A stretch of 64,000 nt of DNA, from assembly GCA_004026145.2 (NCBI GenBank), contig CP034980.1, forward strand, positions 6,577,897-6,641,896, read 5' to 3'. Of the stretch, positions 7,346 through 19,800 are shown one piece after another. This DNA comes from Takifugu bimaculatus (Eukaryota > Chordata > Actinopteri > Tetraodontiformes > Tetraodontidae). Every line of letters begins with the position of its first letter. Position 1 is the first letter of the stretch. Both the position numbers and the translations under genes were made by a program. The notes below the pieces were generated by a model. It was given only the letters and a program-made list of their open reading frames with translations. It searched no databases and was not told the origin of the DNA.

Positions 7346-10244
7346 GACCTCAGCTGCCCTAAATGTTTTCTTTCATGTGGAAGACATCAAAGCATCAACT
7401 TCAAATAATATTAAGGTAAAAACTGTATAACTGTGTACATTAATTACTGTTGAGCTGCATTTGGGTTTTACTGGCTACCTCAAAGCTTTGGGATCACATA
7501 ACCACATGATGTGATGATATAACAAAGTTGACTTATGTTGATTTATGCTTCGGGTGGTATAGTTTAAAGATCAAAAGAAAAGTCTATACACTGTAACCAT
7601 AGTCCACATCATTTTATTTATTTATAGGTGCCGTTCTGAGCACTCACAATAATTAATATGTAAAGAAATAGGCACAGTAGAAGCACAAAACCAATAACAG
7701 AATTTTGAACCTTGATGTTTATGAATGGATAATTTAGGTAAACCAAATTCAGTTCACTTCATCTTTATATATCATCTCTATGCGCTTTACAGAAACCCAC
7801 ATCCTGACCCCATCCTCGATATAATGCAGCTTCACCTCTCCGGGCCTTAAACTAGGAGAACATTTTTGACTCTCAAAGATCTGTTTGGACATTCTGCAAA
7901 TATAGAATTAGAATACCGGTACCGTAGTCAAGCCTGAAAGTAAGATAAATAAAAGCTGCTCCTTGTGATTTTTTTATATGCATTTTAAAGGACAGGTCCT
8001 GGTCAAAGGTTAATACAAAATTCCTCACAATCTATTGTAATTATCTACGGTAGCCCTGATACACTTTGGGACCAACTACAGTGACCTTAGTTTTGTCCAA
8101 ATTCAGAAGGAAATTGGAGGTCATCCAATACTTTATGGCTTTGAAACATGCTTTTAAGGATAAATATAGGTGAGTGTCATCAGCATAGCATTGAAAATAT
8201 ATTCCGTGCTGCCAAATAATGTTTCCTGAAAGGACTGGTTCAAGTACAGAACGCAAGAAGAGAGCGGCAGCATGAGTTTTTGATCATTGTACGACAGTTT
8301 TGGCTATGGCTTCACGTGGGCACTGCCAAAAGCAAAAATAAAATTATAGCAAAAATCAAACCATAGAAAACAGGAAGTAAACATGGAAAGAGCTTAGCCC
8401 CACCCTGGAGATCTTCAGGGCTGATGTAAGTACCTACCCTGTAGCAGCTCTGCAAAAGTTCCTGTAAATGGGTGTTTTCTGAAGTGGAGACACGCACAAA
8501 CAGCCCATAAATATTGGACTGGAATGACAGAGTACGCACACAAACACGCACAAGCACACATGGTGAGGGGAAAAAAAAGCTTTGTAGTTTCAATGGTGGT
8601 TTAATTTCAACATTCAGAAAAGTTTCAATTGTCAGTCACATCTCCATATTTTTACTAAGACAAGAACTTCCAAAACAGAAAGGACAAGTTTTTATTGGTG
8701 ATATGAAAACTGATGTTTTCTTTTTTTTCCCGTTTGCTGTTAAATTCTAAACTTGTAGGAACATGAAATGAGCTTGTGGTCAAAAGAAGAAATAAAGGCG
8801 AAAAGAGAAAGACCTGTTGTAAATGCAAACAATGCAACAATGGAGAGGGAGCGATTAGAAGAGAAAGAGGGACAGAATGAAAAAGGATCAGGACAGCAGA
8901 GATGTTCTAAGTGTTGTATAATTAAAATACTGATATGTCTCAAACCAACCACAGTGGAACTGTAACTGATTAAAGTCTGTGAATAAATTGTACCTGTTAT
9001 AACCCAAGCAACAGCATATAAAGAAAACAATACAGTAGTAGTTACATTAGAGTCTTAATATACCTTTAACCATGTTAGTAACCTACAGAACCATTTTGTT
9101 AGGCAGTTTGGGGCACCTCTTTAAATTAATGATGCTGTCAGGGAAAAAGGGTATTTTGTCATACTGTAAAGGTTCAGAATGGGGCCCTCTGTCTGTCTGG
9201 GAAATGTAAATATAAAAAATAGAATAATAATGATTTTTTAAAAAAAAATAGCCCCTGTATGTTATAAATGTGTGAGAGGATGTAGCTCTAAAATTGCCTC
9301 TCTGTTGTTAATTAAACATCATAATTTGTCAACCATCAACCAAATGTAAAAAAAAAAAAAAAAAAAACAGAACATTTTAGATCACAGTGAATCAGTGAAA
9401 ACCAGTTTTGGGGTCATCACATGGTTTCAAATAAACTGACCAAGGCACTTTGTAAATAAACTACACAGTCCTAGTGTTGAGGGCAAAATATAAAGCAGAT
9501 TTTTGGCAAAGTTTTGAACGGCTCTCAGAAGAATTCCTCGAGTTAATGTAAAAGTGAGTCAGCATTGGTGACAACCTCAAAGACCCTTACTAATGAAGCG
9601 GTTAAGGCACTCATCATTAAATTTACCGAGGGGTTCAAGCAGTAACTTAGAAAAACTGACTTGGATAAGTTCAATTTGCATTATGCCGTTTACACTCCAA
9701 CAGTGAACATCAGCCACTGTGACTCTTATTAGTGGCACTGTCTCCATCTAGCGGGAAGTCATAGTATTGCATACTTGGCTCCCATGAGGCTGATGATTAT
9801 TTTCTTGCAACAATAATAATTTGACTGACAATTTATATATTTCAATGAATAAAACATATATTTAAAGTCTAATCTAATGTGGCTCAAGGTCTGGTGAGCA
9901 ACAGAAAACCACACAAGTTACACATTATTCAAATTGGTGTATCCATGTTGACTCGTGTTATTTTCGGCGTGAGGAAGATGTCCGTTATATAGTGAAGAAA
10001 GTTAGCTAGGCACAGTTCCATTTAGTCTCTGAGGGCAGGACAACAAAATACTGAATTCTCCGCCTTGTGGAATGCAGGGAGCTCTTCTCGCTCAGTGTCC
10101 AAAGCTTCCCACATATAGCGCTCACATTATAACATGCAAATACACTTTGGAACATATAAAACCACTGAATTAGGGTAAATATTTATACATATACAGAGGT
10201 TCATATAATTTTAAGGAATGTTAATCTAGTTTGTTGCATACTTT
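7346..10244. other. intergenic spacer between the coiled-coil gene and slit3
   Basis: AT-rich sequence with a LINE fragment at 8041-8256 and a 19- to 20-nt A run near 9350. No exon with splice signals was recognised. The open frame at 8312-8593 on the minus strand is unconvincing. Confidence 0.6.
8041..8256 (-). mobile_element. LINE (L2-like) reverse transcriptase fragment
   Basis: The minus strand encodes GIYFQCYADDTHLYLSLK, then WMTSNFLLNLDKTKVTVVGPK. This is the catalytic YADD box and the following block of a teleost L2-type LINE reverse transcriptase. The flanking sequence is decayed and the element is truncated on both sides. Confidence 0.85.
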
Positions 10245-10250
10245 TTTATT
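10245..10250 (-). terminator. slit3: candidate slit3 polyadenylation signal
   Basis: AATAAA on the minus strand, about 365 nt past the stop. It is the first good hexamer downstream. Confidence 0.45.
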
Positions 10251-10614
10251 ACAAAGGTACAAAATAACATTTCATACTATGTAACAATATATAATCAACA
10301 TTAAAAACAACTTATCAGTCCTTTTATCTTTTAGAGAAAAAAAATTCATAATAAAAATAAGTTCTATGTTTCTTTCCTCACTTATCTTACAATATATTTT
10401 CTCTGTCAAAAAAAAGTCCCATTTTTGTTTATGAATTGTTTTGTCAACCAGGTTGTGCAGACTGAATGTAAAAAACTAGAATTAAATCACATGGGAGGCG
10501 CTCCGCAACTGGTCTCGGGGCGACAGTTCGTTGTGGGGAAAAAATAAAATAAAAAAAACACAAAAATGGCTGCGAGTTGTATTTAAAATCGAATCTAATA
10601 ATAAAACCAAAACA
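10245..10614 (-). other. slit3: slit3 3' UTR (proximal form)
   Basis: An AT-rich stretch after the stop codon, ending near AATAAA on the minus strand at 10245-10250. More distal poly(A) sites cannot be excluded. Confidence 0.45.
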
Positions 10615-10868
10615 TTACAAGGGGCACTTGAAGCAGCCACATTCCAGAGCAGTTTCCATCTCTTCGGAGTACGAGGTGCCGTCGGTGCAGCGGAAAACCA
10701 CCTTCCTCCTCCTGCTCTTGGTGACCCCACAACAAACACCTGTGGGTGCTGCTGCCTGGCAGGATCGGGGACAGTCCATCCGGGGGATCTTACTGGTGGA
10801 CGTACATGTTCTGAGTGGCTGGTGGCGCTTCAGCTGCTCCCTGACCATCTCTCCCTGACACGTGAACT
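10615..10868 (-). CDS. slit3: slit3 terminal exon: cystine-knot domain and stop
   Basis: A 254-nt exon encoding the CTCK domain: KIPRMDCPRSCQAAAPTGVC, CGVTKSRRRKVVFRCTDGTS, then LECGCFKCPL and TAA at 10615-10617. The basic KSRRRK stretch is a family feature linked to heparan sulfate binding. Acceptor TGTGCAG. Confidence 0.96.
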
Positions 10869-13800
10869 CTGCACATCAAATGAGACAAATGTTTACTAAT
10901 TTTGACTGATTTAATAATTCCAATCTTCATTTTGAACAGACATCATTTACCCGTGTCACAGGTGGGCCCGGTATATCCTGGCTGACAGTGACAGACGGGC
11001 GCCCCGCTCTCTGAAACGCGACACTCCCCGTTCCCGCAGTGCTGCCCCCTGCAGGCCGGAGGCTCCAGCCGTCGATCGCAGTACTGACCCTGGTAGCCTT
11101 TGCTGCACTTGCAACTGTAGGAGTCTCCCTTTGGCACACACTGACCGTGAGAACATCTGGAGGAACAACAAGACGCCAGGACAATGAAGCACCTGTGGAG
11201 CTGTGCGTTTTATCTGACTGTTTGGTGAGACTGAAGCGAGTTTTTAAAATGCTTGCGCGTCTCCCTGCTGTAGGGTTACCGGTTGCTCAGGCAGGGGTTG
11301 GGTCCTGTCATCTGGGAACACAAAGCCCCGTCTCGTCCTGGGGGGCAGTCACACGTTACTCCGGCCTCTCCTCCCTCCCTACACGTTCCCTCGGCACAAA
11401 CACTGCAGGAGTGACACCCTGCAAGAACGCCGTGGCTCTGGTGACGGGAGAAACGCAATTACAGGAAGCTGATTAGGAAAAAAGGACCGGATGTGTAACC
11501 CCAGTGAGCAGGGTTAGAAACTAGAATACAAGCAATGTTCCCTCAGGTCTTACTTTGCCTCCCTCTCCTGCTGTCCGGTAACTCAGGTCTTGAGCCTCGC
11601 CGTTGATTCGGACATTGTGTATGCAGCCATTAAAGGCCTGTGGGGAACGATCAGGCCCGGGACGCAGACCTGACGCCACCACCTGAGACGGAGCTCCTGG
11701 TGGGTCAGAAGAAGACACACAAGGGAAATTTAGAACAAACAGGAAACAGGACGTTCGCACAAGGTTCGGCGCGATGTAATCTCTGAGCAAGAATACAATT
11801 CAAGAGTACTTTATTGATCCCTTTAGGGGGTGTCCACCAGGGAAATTAGCATCTCATTCTCTAGCTGATCTATGACCTGGAAGTTTGCCTGTGTCTCGGC
11901 TCACCTCCTATGTAAAGTTGAGAGTTGTGGTCCACGGACGGCTGACGCGCCAGCTTTCCCAGACTCTTTAGGGCACCGTTGTCCACCAGCAGGCCGAGTG
12001 AATGGTTCTGTATCAACAGCTCTACTGTGTGGAAAAGCCCGTCATTCACCGACTCCACACTGTCACACACACATATGAAAACAGGCTTTCAGTGTGGTTC
12101 CTATTATGATAAATTACTGTTAACTTCTACACCAGATGGGGGAATTAAGGAGAGGAAAAGAAACACAACTGTAAATGCTTGATAGAAAACAGGCTCCAAA
12201 TATCTTCAAATCAAGTGATTTTTCATCCTGTAATGTTTGCACACTGACCAAAACCAGTGAAAAAGCAAGGAAAAACTGTCCAGAAACAACTGGACCACAA
12301 TGTTATATTGTTTTCATGAATGACTGAAGAGAAGAAGAACCCTGCATCCTGACCTTTTGCACCACATGTGACCCTGAGAAGAAAGCCCGTTTGTGTGTGC
12401 ACGAGTGTGTGTGCACGAGTGTGTGTGCACGAGTGTGTGTGTGAATGAGTGCGTCTGAAGTTTCCCACTAAATGGTTTTTGCCAGAAAGGAGACAGACAG
12501 TTTTAGAGACAGTGGTTTGGCACGGCCAAAAGGGGGAACGGGGTGAGATGAGGGAGGGGGGCGTTGGGGTGGTAAATTTGACTGTTCCTCTGTTTACGCC
12601 TGAAGTTCTTCCTTCTCCCCCCCGAGAGGAGGGGCAGAAAAATCAAAAACACACAAGAACAAGTGAAGCCCCTCTTCCTGCTGGTGGCCCCACGTAGACA
12701 GCTCGACTCTTCAAGAGGAATGGACGGAGAGAAGTGCACCTACACATCCAGCCCAGCTGCAGATGCATGCGTTTGACGGGAGAGGCGAGCGCCTGGACAC
12801 CAACCCGGTCACATTTAGAGCTGCTGGGCTCCTTCAGGGACTGATCCAGAGGTTTAGTTAGGAAACAAGTGTTTCAGTTTAGCATAAAAAGACACAACCG
12901 ACAGGTGCAACTCTGCTGTGACAGGGTCAGAGAGCCAGAGCTGAAGGTTGTTGTTGTGTTTATATAGTCCATCAAAACCAGGAAGGGGGGGGCGGTCACA
13001 TCAGCCAATGCCAGTCTGATTACATCCGCTGGGTCACAGCAGCTCCTCAGTGTCTACAGGGAGAACCTGTTGCCTTTTCACAGGTGATGGTCAAATGGTT
13101 AATCAGGTGACCTGATGTGATCCACCTGATCCCTCTGGATTGGTGGCACCCCCCTGGCTGACTTTTATTTTTCTTCCATTTTCTCATGTCTAGTGGTGGT
13201 GAAACCAACTATACATTTTTCATACAATGTCTGATTCATGGGAGCTTTTTATTGGTTTTACTCTTCATTTAGTTTATCTCAGATAAAACAAGCTGCTCCT
13301 ATATCGTGTGTAGTTTGACCCTTTTGACTTCTAGAACAACTTGTATTTATAATTATTTTCAATGATGTTGTCAGTCTTTCCTCATTGCCTTAGTGAATCA
13401 ATTCAGCTCACTGTGGGAGGCATGTAATTAAATAATGATCTCAAACAGGGCTGCTGCATCCGAGTACAACGCTTTCTTATCTTCCCTTTGCATTTCCTCG
13501 GTCACTTTGTCTTGTCTCTTCCTCTCTCGGTGTCTTAGCCTCACCCTTTATGCCTCTCATCTCTTTTCCACCCTGCCAGTTCACTCACATCCTCCTCTAC
13601 CTCTCTGACAACAGTCAGTTTTTTGCTCTTCTAAAGATTCTCCACTTCCCTTCTATAAGCACTTCATCCCCTTTTAAATTTGCTCAAGTGTCACAAAAAG
13701 TTAAATCAAACAAGCCTTTTAAGACATTCTTGACTTCAATTCACAGTCCCCCCAGCATATAGTCTCCCCGAAGAGTCCTGCTATGACCGCTAATGCTCAC

Positions 13801-16800
13801 TAGGTGGCAGTAGACGACAAACGTTTGAGCAGCTGCTGGAGAGCGCGTCATTGTTGTCATTCCTGGTTTGAAAAGCATTCAAAGGCAACCTCATTGTGAT
13901 GAATCTGCATGTGTTTTTGCTGCTGTAGGTGAACTCTAGACATGTGTCTGAGCAAGAGCACATCTAAACTGCCTCTGTCTCTTTTGCACGCATCGTTTTC
14001 CCTTAGTCCCTCATAGGACGCCAGTTTCCAGTTACTCAACCATTACAGCCCATGATTGGGCACATGTACGAGTATAAAGCCAACAGAAGAGCAAAAACAC
14101 AAACAGAATCTAAATCATATGAAATCAGAGCAGTAATCATCTCTGACTGTAGCTCACACTACAAAAAAAAGAATATTTAAATGAAGAAAGTATGTGGGAA
14201 ACCGTTTCCACAGTTAAATCTAATTAGGTGATGGGAGCATTGTCTGTGATTCTGAGCCTCGTTTGTGGTGTTTGTGTTTGTGTGTGTTTGACAGTGATGC
14301 TCGTGTGTTTGTGTGCAAATGCAAGTCTGCGTTTGTGTGCAAATATGGTAGGAATATGCTTTGCAATGATCACAAACCGCATATGTGGTCCTGTCTGTGT
14401 ATTTGTGTGTACGAGCCCAATCTGATTAAAATGATGTTCAGCAGGCTGACATCCCATTTCCATAATGCTGTGCTAACCTCAATTAGTCACTGAAGGGACA
14501 GCAGCTGCACAACAGCATGATTCCTCACTGGTTGCTTCTTGGTCGACCAGTTCAGATGGATTTACATCACTTCAGTCTACCCAACAAGCTTAGGCCTCTG
14601 TTTTTAGTATCAGCTTCCCAACATTTTATCATCTTTTATTCCCATTTTTGTTCTAAACTGCTTTAAAAGGATCCACACAAGGAGAAAGCACACACCTAAC
14701 ATTGAGGTTTTTAATGCTGCATGTCTGTATCTTTAAAACCAAGTGGTAAAAATAGAACAAACTGGAGACGGCGCCCTGTGAGTTCATGTTGGCCTCCACC
14801 GCTACATTTCATCCCCTCGTCAGAATCAGGCCCGAACACGACTCCCCCGTCTCTCTGGTTTCCACACCAGATAACCGACCAACAGAAGCATCCCGGGGCC
14901 TGGCACCGCTCCCTGGCCTTCGCTTGTACAACCGCAGCGGCTGTGCGGACGGTGCCATGGTTGGGATGTGCCAGAAATGGCGGCGGTTACGCCATACAGG
15001 ATAGTATCAGTTGTATCGGGTCTGCCATGCGGTTTGAGTGAGATCACGCTGTGTTTCCAAATGAGGGCAGATTTGCATCCTTTAGCCTGGTGCCATCTGA
15101 AGAAGGCACATTTGAAGGGTGAAGTAGGCCTGACATTAGGGAATAAAAGCAGGGTCTGAGTTCTCATCATCGCTGTGAACTTCCTCCTCCTAATGAACTC
15201 GTGAACTCATTTCTGTCCGTCTGTCTCGGGCGTGGCCCCTGTCAGCTTAACTGGACCAGACTGGGGTAATGCCCTGACTCATTCTGTGGTTTACTTCCCC
15301 TCTGCTCTTCACTCCATCCATTCTGTCAACCCTGACTCATCTCCTGTATGCCCTGCTGTTCAACTGTCATCATCTTTTCATTTCCACAGTTTCTATCTGT
15401 CCATCTTCTATGCTGTTTTTTTTAACCACTTGGGCAGAAAACCCTGTATTTTACTGTTATCTCTCTGTCCATCTGTCTTTCCGGCTATCACCCCATCTGC
15501 CTCTACCTCTTAACTGATCATTCTGTCCTTTTATACATCCCATTGACAGTCCCCCCCGCCTCTCAACCTTTTTAACCCCCCCCCCCCCGCACCTGTGTCA
15601 CGTACAGCCTAATTGAATTCCCGCTGTAATTTCCATTTTCTCATTCCTTTCTGACTTTTTCTCAAATGATTTCTTCCTTGTTCAGGTTTTTAAGCCATTT
15701 AAATTATTCAAACAGCACAATTGTTGAAAGATCTTTTGAGTGAACTGGCCTTTTTAACGTTGATTTGAAGGCAATGGCTGAAATTAACAGTCGACCACTC
15801 TGGTCGCTGTCTGCAGATGTAACTTATGAACGAGGAGACAGACTGAAAGCAGCAGTAATCCACAAATGGCAGCCTGTTGATTTAATAGCCAACCATCATT
15901 TTCATCATCATCTGGGTTTTTCCACCCAGATCGGCTCTTCACATCTATCCTCTCCTCCTCCAGCCTCTCTGGAGGAGCACCCAAGCACATTATTATCATA
16001 ATTAAGGTGTTTGTATGCATCCGTATTGTCAGAATGGAGATCTCAGCACAACCAAATCCACTCGATAGAAAGCTGAATGCTGCTGAATATAACATCCCAT
16101 CACTGAATAATGACACCGCGCTCAGTACACAGCATGGTGCTAAAGCCCGAATCTGCATCAGGATGACACCTCGAAGACTGTACCAACCAAAAAAGCTATA
16201 TATGTATGATTCTTCATGGAGCAAATATGACTTTTCAATAAATTCACATGCAGACAGAAAAATCATAATTTCATCACAAGTGAAAAACCTCCTGCAGCAG
16301 CAACCTCGTCCTTGACGCGGTAAAATTCTTTCTTCTCCAGTGGCTGCGTGCAGGTTTATAATATACCATGCCCTAATCCTAAAGTCAAATTTGTAATGAA
16401 CCTGCTGAATATTCTGATCAGAATAGTCACAGCAAGTCTCCCTGTTCCTCCCCCACATGCCTCCCCCTCACGCTGTGACCTTGCCTCGATCCACAGACAC
16501 ATCAGAGGAGACTTACACGTCTAAAACCAGAGTCATGTGATTAAAAAGCCAAAAGTCCCGGAGTGAAATACATCCCAAGGATGCTAAATAGACAAGAAAT
16601 CAATAAAATCCCCACTCGCAGCATATCGCTCAGTTTATTTAGCTAAACTAACATTTGCCGTCTCGTCCAGGATCCCTCTGATCCGAAGTCGGTGTAATAA
16701 ATTTTGGTATTGAGTGAGCTGATGATTGTGTGTCGGAGCCGATGTCTTTGGGTTCCATCATGTGCTGCTGAACGGCGCCACTGCCGCTCTCGGTTGCAGC

Positions 16801-19800
16801 CGGCAGAACTGTGCTCAGTCCAATAAACCATCTTTTTATAGGTAAAGTCAATAAAGTAGACAGTGGTTTGCACAAGTGTGTATGTGCTACATCCACACGT
16901 TACTATCAGATCCTACCTGTACACATATATGAATATTGGTATTACTGTGGGGTTAAATTTGATTCTTTCTAGTTTCCAGTGTCTTCCAGAGGGATGTTTA
17001 CTGTATGTTAAATATTTCAGCACATGCTATTTTTTTTAAAAAATCCCATCATAATGAATGAAAACATGAGTGTCCTCTTCCAGGATTACCCCTGGTATCA
17101 CTTCCTAAAGCATATCTGTTCCTATGACAGAGTGAGTACAGTTGAGATAATATCCCGGGATTGACACGCCGACCCCTTCGGTGAGGCCTTGCTTGCTTTA
17201 CGGGGAGAGGTTCTCGCCGGGTTTCACTCAGGGACGTGAGCAGAGACCCGGGATTATCGCGGAATTTTTCTGGATTCCTGTGTGTTTATGAAGGGAACGC
17301 CTCATATAAGGACCGTCTATATTCAGCGCTAGCATGTGTGACATCTGTGCTGGTTTCAGTAGTTTTATTTTATGGATAAACCTAACCGATATTTCAGTAG
17401 TTTTCTGGACTCTTGGCCTGTAGTGGGAAAACTTTTTCACATAGGACTTTATTTTTATTATCCCCGTCCCTGGAGGAGTTCTGTGCTCCCACACAGTCTG
17501 AGTGAAAGACTTCCCTGGATTACAATTATTACAGCTATTCATACCCACACAGTTGATTTTATGGCTCTTGCTGTCTTGCAATGCAAGTGTTTTAGTGCAC
17601 CGCATTACTATGATGAAATGCACATGTGTCAGTATTAATCCCTAAAAATAAATACGTATCATGTGACTGAACAATGTTAAAGAAATATGCAACTTGCATC
17701 CCGAACGGTTGCATTTATTGGAATCCAGCAAATCAATTCATTGTGGATGACCAGGAAGATTTGATCAGGTTGTGTATGAGTGTGTGTCCTACCTATACAC
17801 AGTGGTGGGTGGGTAGTTGGTGATGTCGTAGATTAGCCGTATGTGCCCCTGGTACAGTTCCAGAGCCAGTGGGTCGTGGTCATCCTTATACAACAAAATG
17901 CCATTGTCTTTCTCTGTGGCCACCTGGAGGAGACAATCAGATAAGGGACACCCGTTGGTCAGATTCTTACTGATCTCAGATGCCGTTTTGGTGCTGCAAA
18001 CCAACATAGATTTTTTATGGTGGTGCTGCAGGAAATAGCAGCAGGCTACATACCAAAGGCGCTAAATTAATCAAGCTGGTGCTTCCCCCTGTAAAGCTAT
18101 AATTACTGTATAAAAATCACTTTAAAATATATATTTTACACCAGTGAACCCTGAAAAGGGGCACTCATGCATCCCTCCCACGCTCACACACTTGACATGC
18201 CACACTCGCTCGTGCGCTCTGCTAAGCGCTAACTAACTAGAGAGTGGAAATGAGGCCAAGGGGCCAAGCACTTAACACCTTTGCATGGCTTCAATGGAGC
18301 ATGGCCAAGTCAACACCTGCTAACAAGCTGCCGGAGAAAAGAAGAGAAGGAGGTGAGGCGAGAAAGCAGGTAGAGACAAGCGCATGAGAACGAGAGAGTG
18401 GGAGAAGGATGAAGAACATTGGCTAAGAGGAGAGAGGGAAAGATGTAGGTTGGGGGAGAGCAAGAAAAAGCTGAGGAGAAAAGAGGGGGAAAGTGATTTA
18501 TGAAGTGCTGTGGCTCTTTCAGTCGTTTTTCATTTTCTTTCTTTTGCCTCTCCGGGCTTCTCGGTTGACTTTTAAGGGCCTTGGCCGTGACATTGAAAGG
18601 TCCTGGCAGAAATTCAGAAGCACACAGATCCAAACAGGTGGTAAATATCAATTAGAGAGCTGTCTGTTTCTTGTTTCTCTTCACCCACTCGCGATTTCCT
18701 TTCCAAAATGGAAGGACATATGTCTCTATCGGGTTCTAGCCCTCAGGTGTCTGCAACGCAAGCTACAGACACACAAACTCTGTTTCCAGAGCTCATTATA
18801 CAGTGAAAACAGAGAGCGCAGCAGATGTTGTGTTTTTAAAACACCGCAGCAGAACATGGCTTCTCCATTCCCAAGGTCTGACAAGGATAGGATTCCATTA
18901 TTAGGCAGAGGCGGAAATATTAATGAACTTCACTATAAATATCAATGAGAGGAGGTTTTTTTGGCAGCGGTCTCACCTGGAATGAAATATGTGCCGACGG
19001 ACGGAGCTTTGCGCCTGGCAGCTCCATGTATGCGTCACGACCCAAGAAGTGAACAGTGGAGATCGTGTCACATTTGCTGCCATAGAAACCAGGCGTGCAG
19101 CGGCAAACGGGCTCCCCGGCAACCACCAGGCACTGGGCGCCGTTCTGGCAGTCTGACTGGTCGCAGGGGCTGGTCTGCAGCAGGATCATTGGCGGAGGGT
19201 TCTCACAGAACAGCCCACTGTGAAGGGGGGCAGAAACAGAAGGCGACTTTTGGACTCTGACAGGGACGGTTAGTTTGGGTTGGTAAACCTCACGTTAACA
19301 TGGCTTCCTAATGAAGAGATTGACTAAGTGGTACAATCAGGACCGAGGTGTCTGGTCCCACTCCTCGTCCACTGTGTCTGTCCAAGCTGCCTAATTGTGC
19401 TGAGGCTCACCTGAAACCCTCTTTGCAGACGCAGGTGTAGCCATTGACAGCATCCACACACTCTGCTCCGTGTTGACACTTGTTTTCCAGACAGTCATTA
19501 TAGTCCTGCTCGCACTGCTGGCCCACATAGCCCGGTAAACACTCGCATCTGAAGTGTTACAGAAAAATGGGATTACTGTTTCACTACATTATTTGCACGA
19601 CACATGAGATTGAACAAATTTCCTATTTCAAAACCATTAAACAAGAGAAGAATGGCACAAATTGCCCCTTTATGCATAATGTGAATCATAAAACAGAGGC
19701 ATAATTGAGGATATTGTTGTATAAACTCATTATCTGGGCTGATATCCTCCATATAGGATATTCCTAAAGAACGTCAAAGTCTAAGCTGGATATTAATAAA

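Larger units (their letters stand above)
12060..17792 (-). other. slit3: slit3 intron, 5.7 kb
   Basis: Between laminin G parts 2 and 3. It holds a 14-bp tandem repeat (12392-12440), a C run near 15580, a YWTD-like coding relic (16647-16890) and an unexplained 675-nt open frame at 15784-16458 (minus). No slit3 exon was missed here, since the phases close without one. Confidence 0.8.

Noticed and set aside
8312..8593. 93-residue minus-strand frame ending in a hydrophobic segment
   Set aside because: The middle is a GT-rich low-complexity stretch, and there are no matching splice sites or neighbouring exons.
11280..11420. Missing base at the laminin G / EGF 7 junction
   Set aside because: An apparent phase clash arose only when the acceptor TTGCAG was used; the upstream acceptor CACCAG at 11438-11439 keeps phase and adds SHGVLAGC, matching human SLIT3.
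15784..16458. 224-residue open frame on the minus strand inside a slit3 intron
   Set aside because: No recognisable domain, no splice context that fits slit3 phase, and amino-acid composition typical of noncoding sequence.
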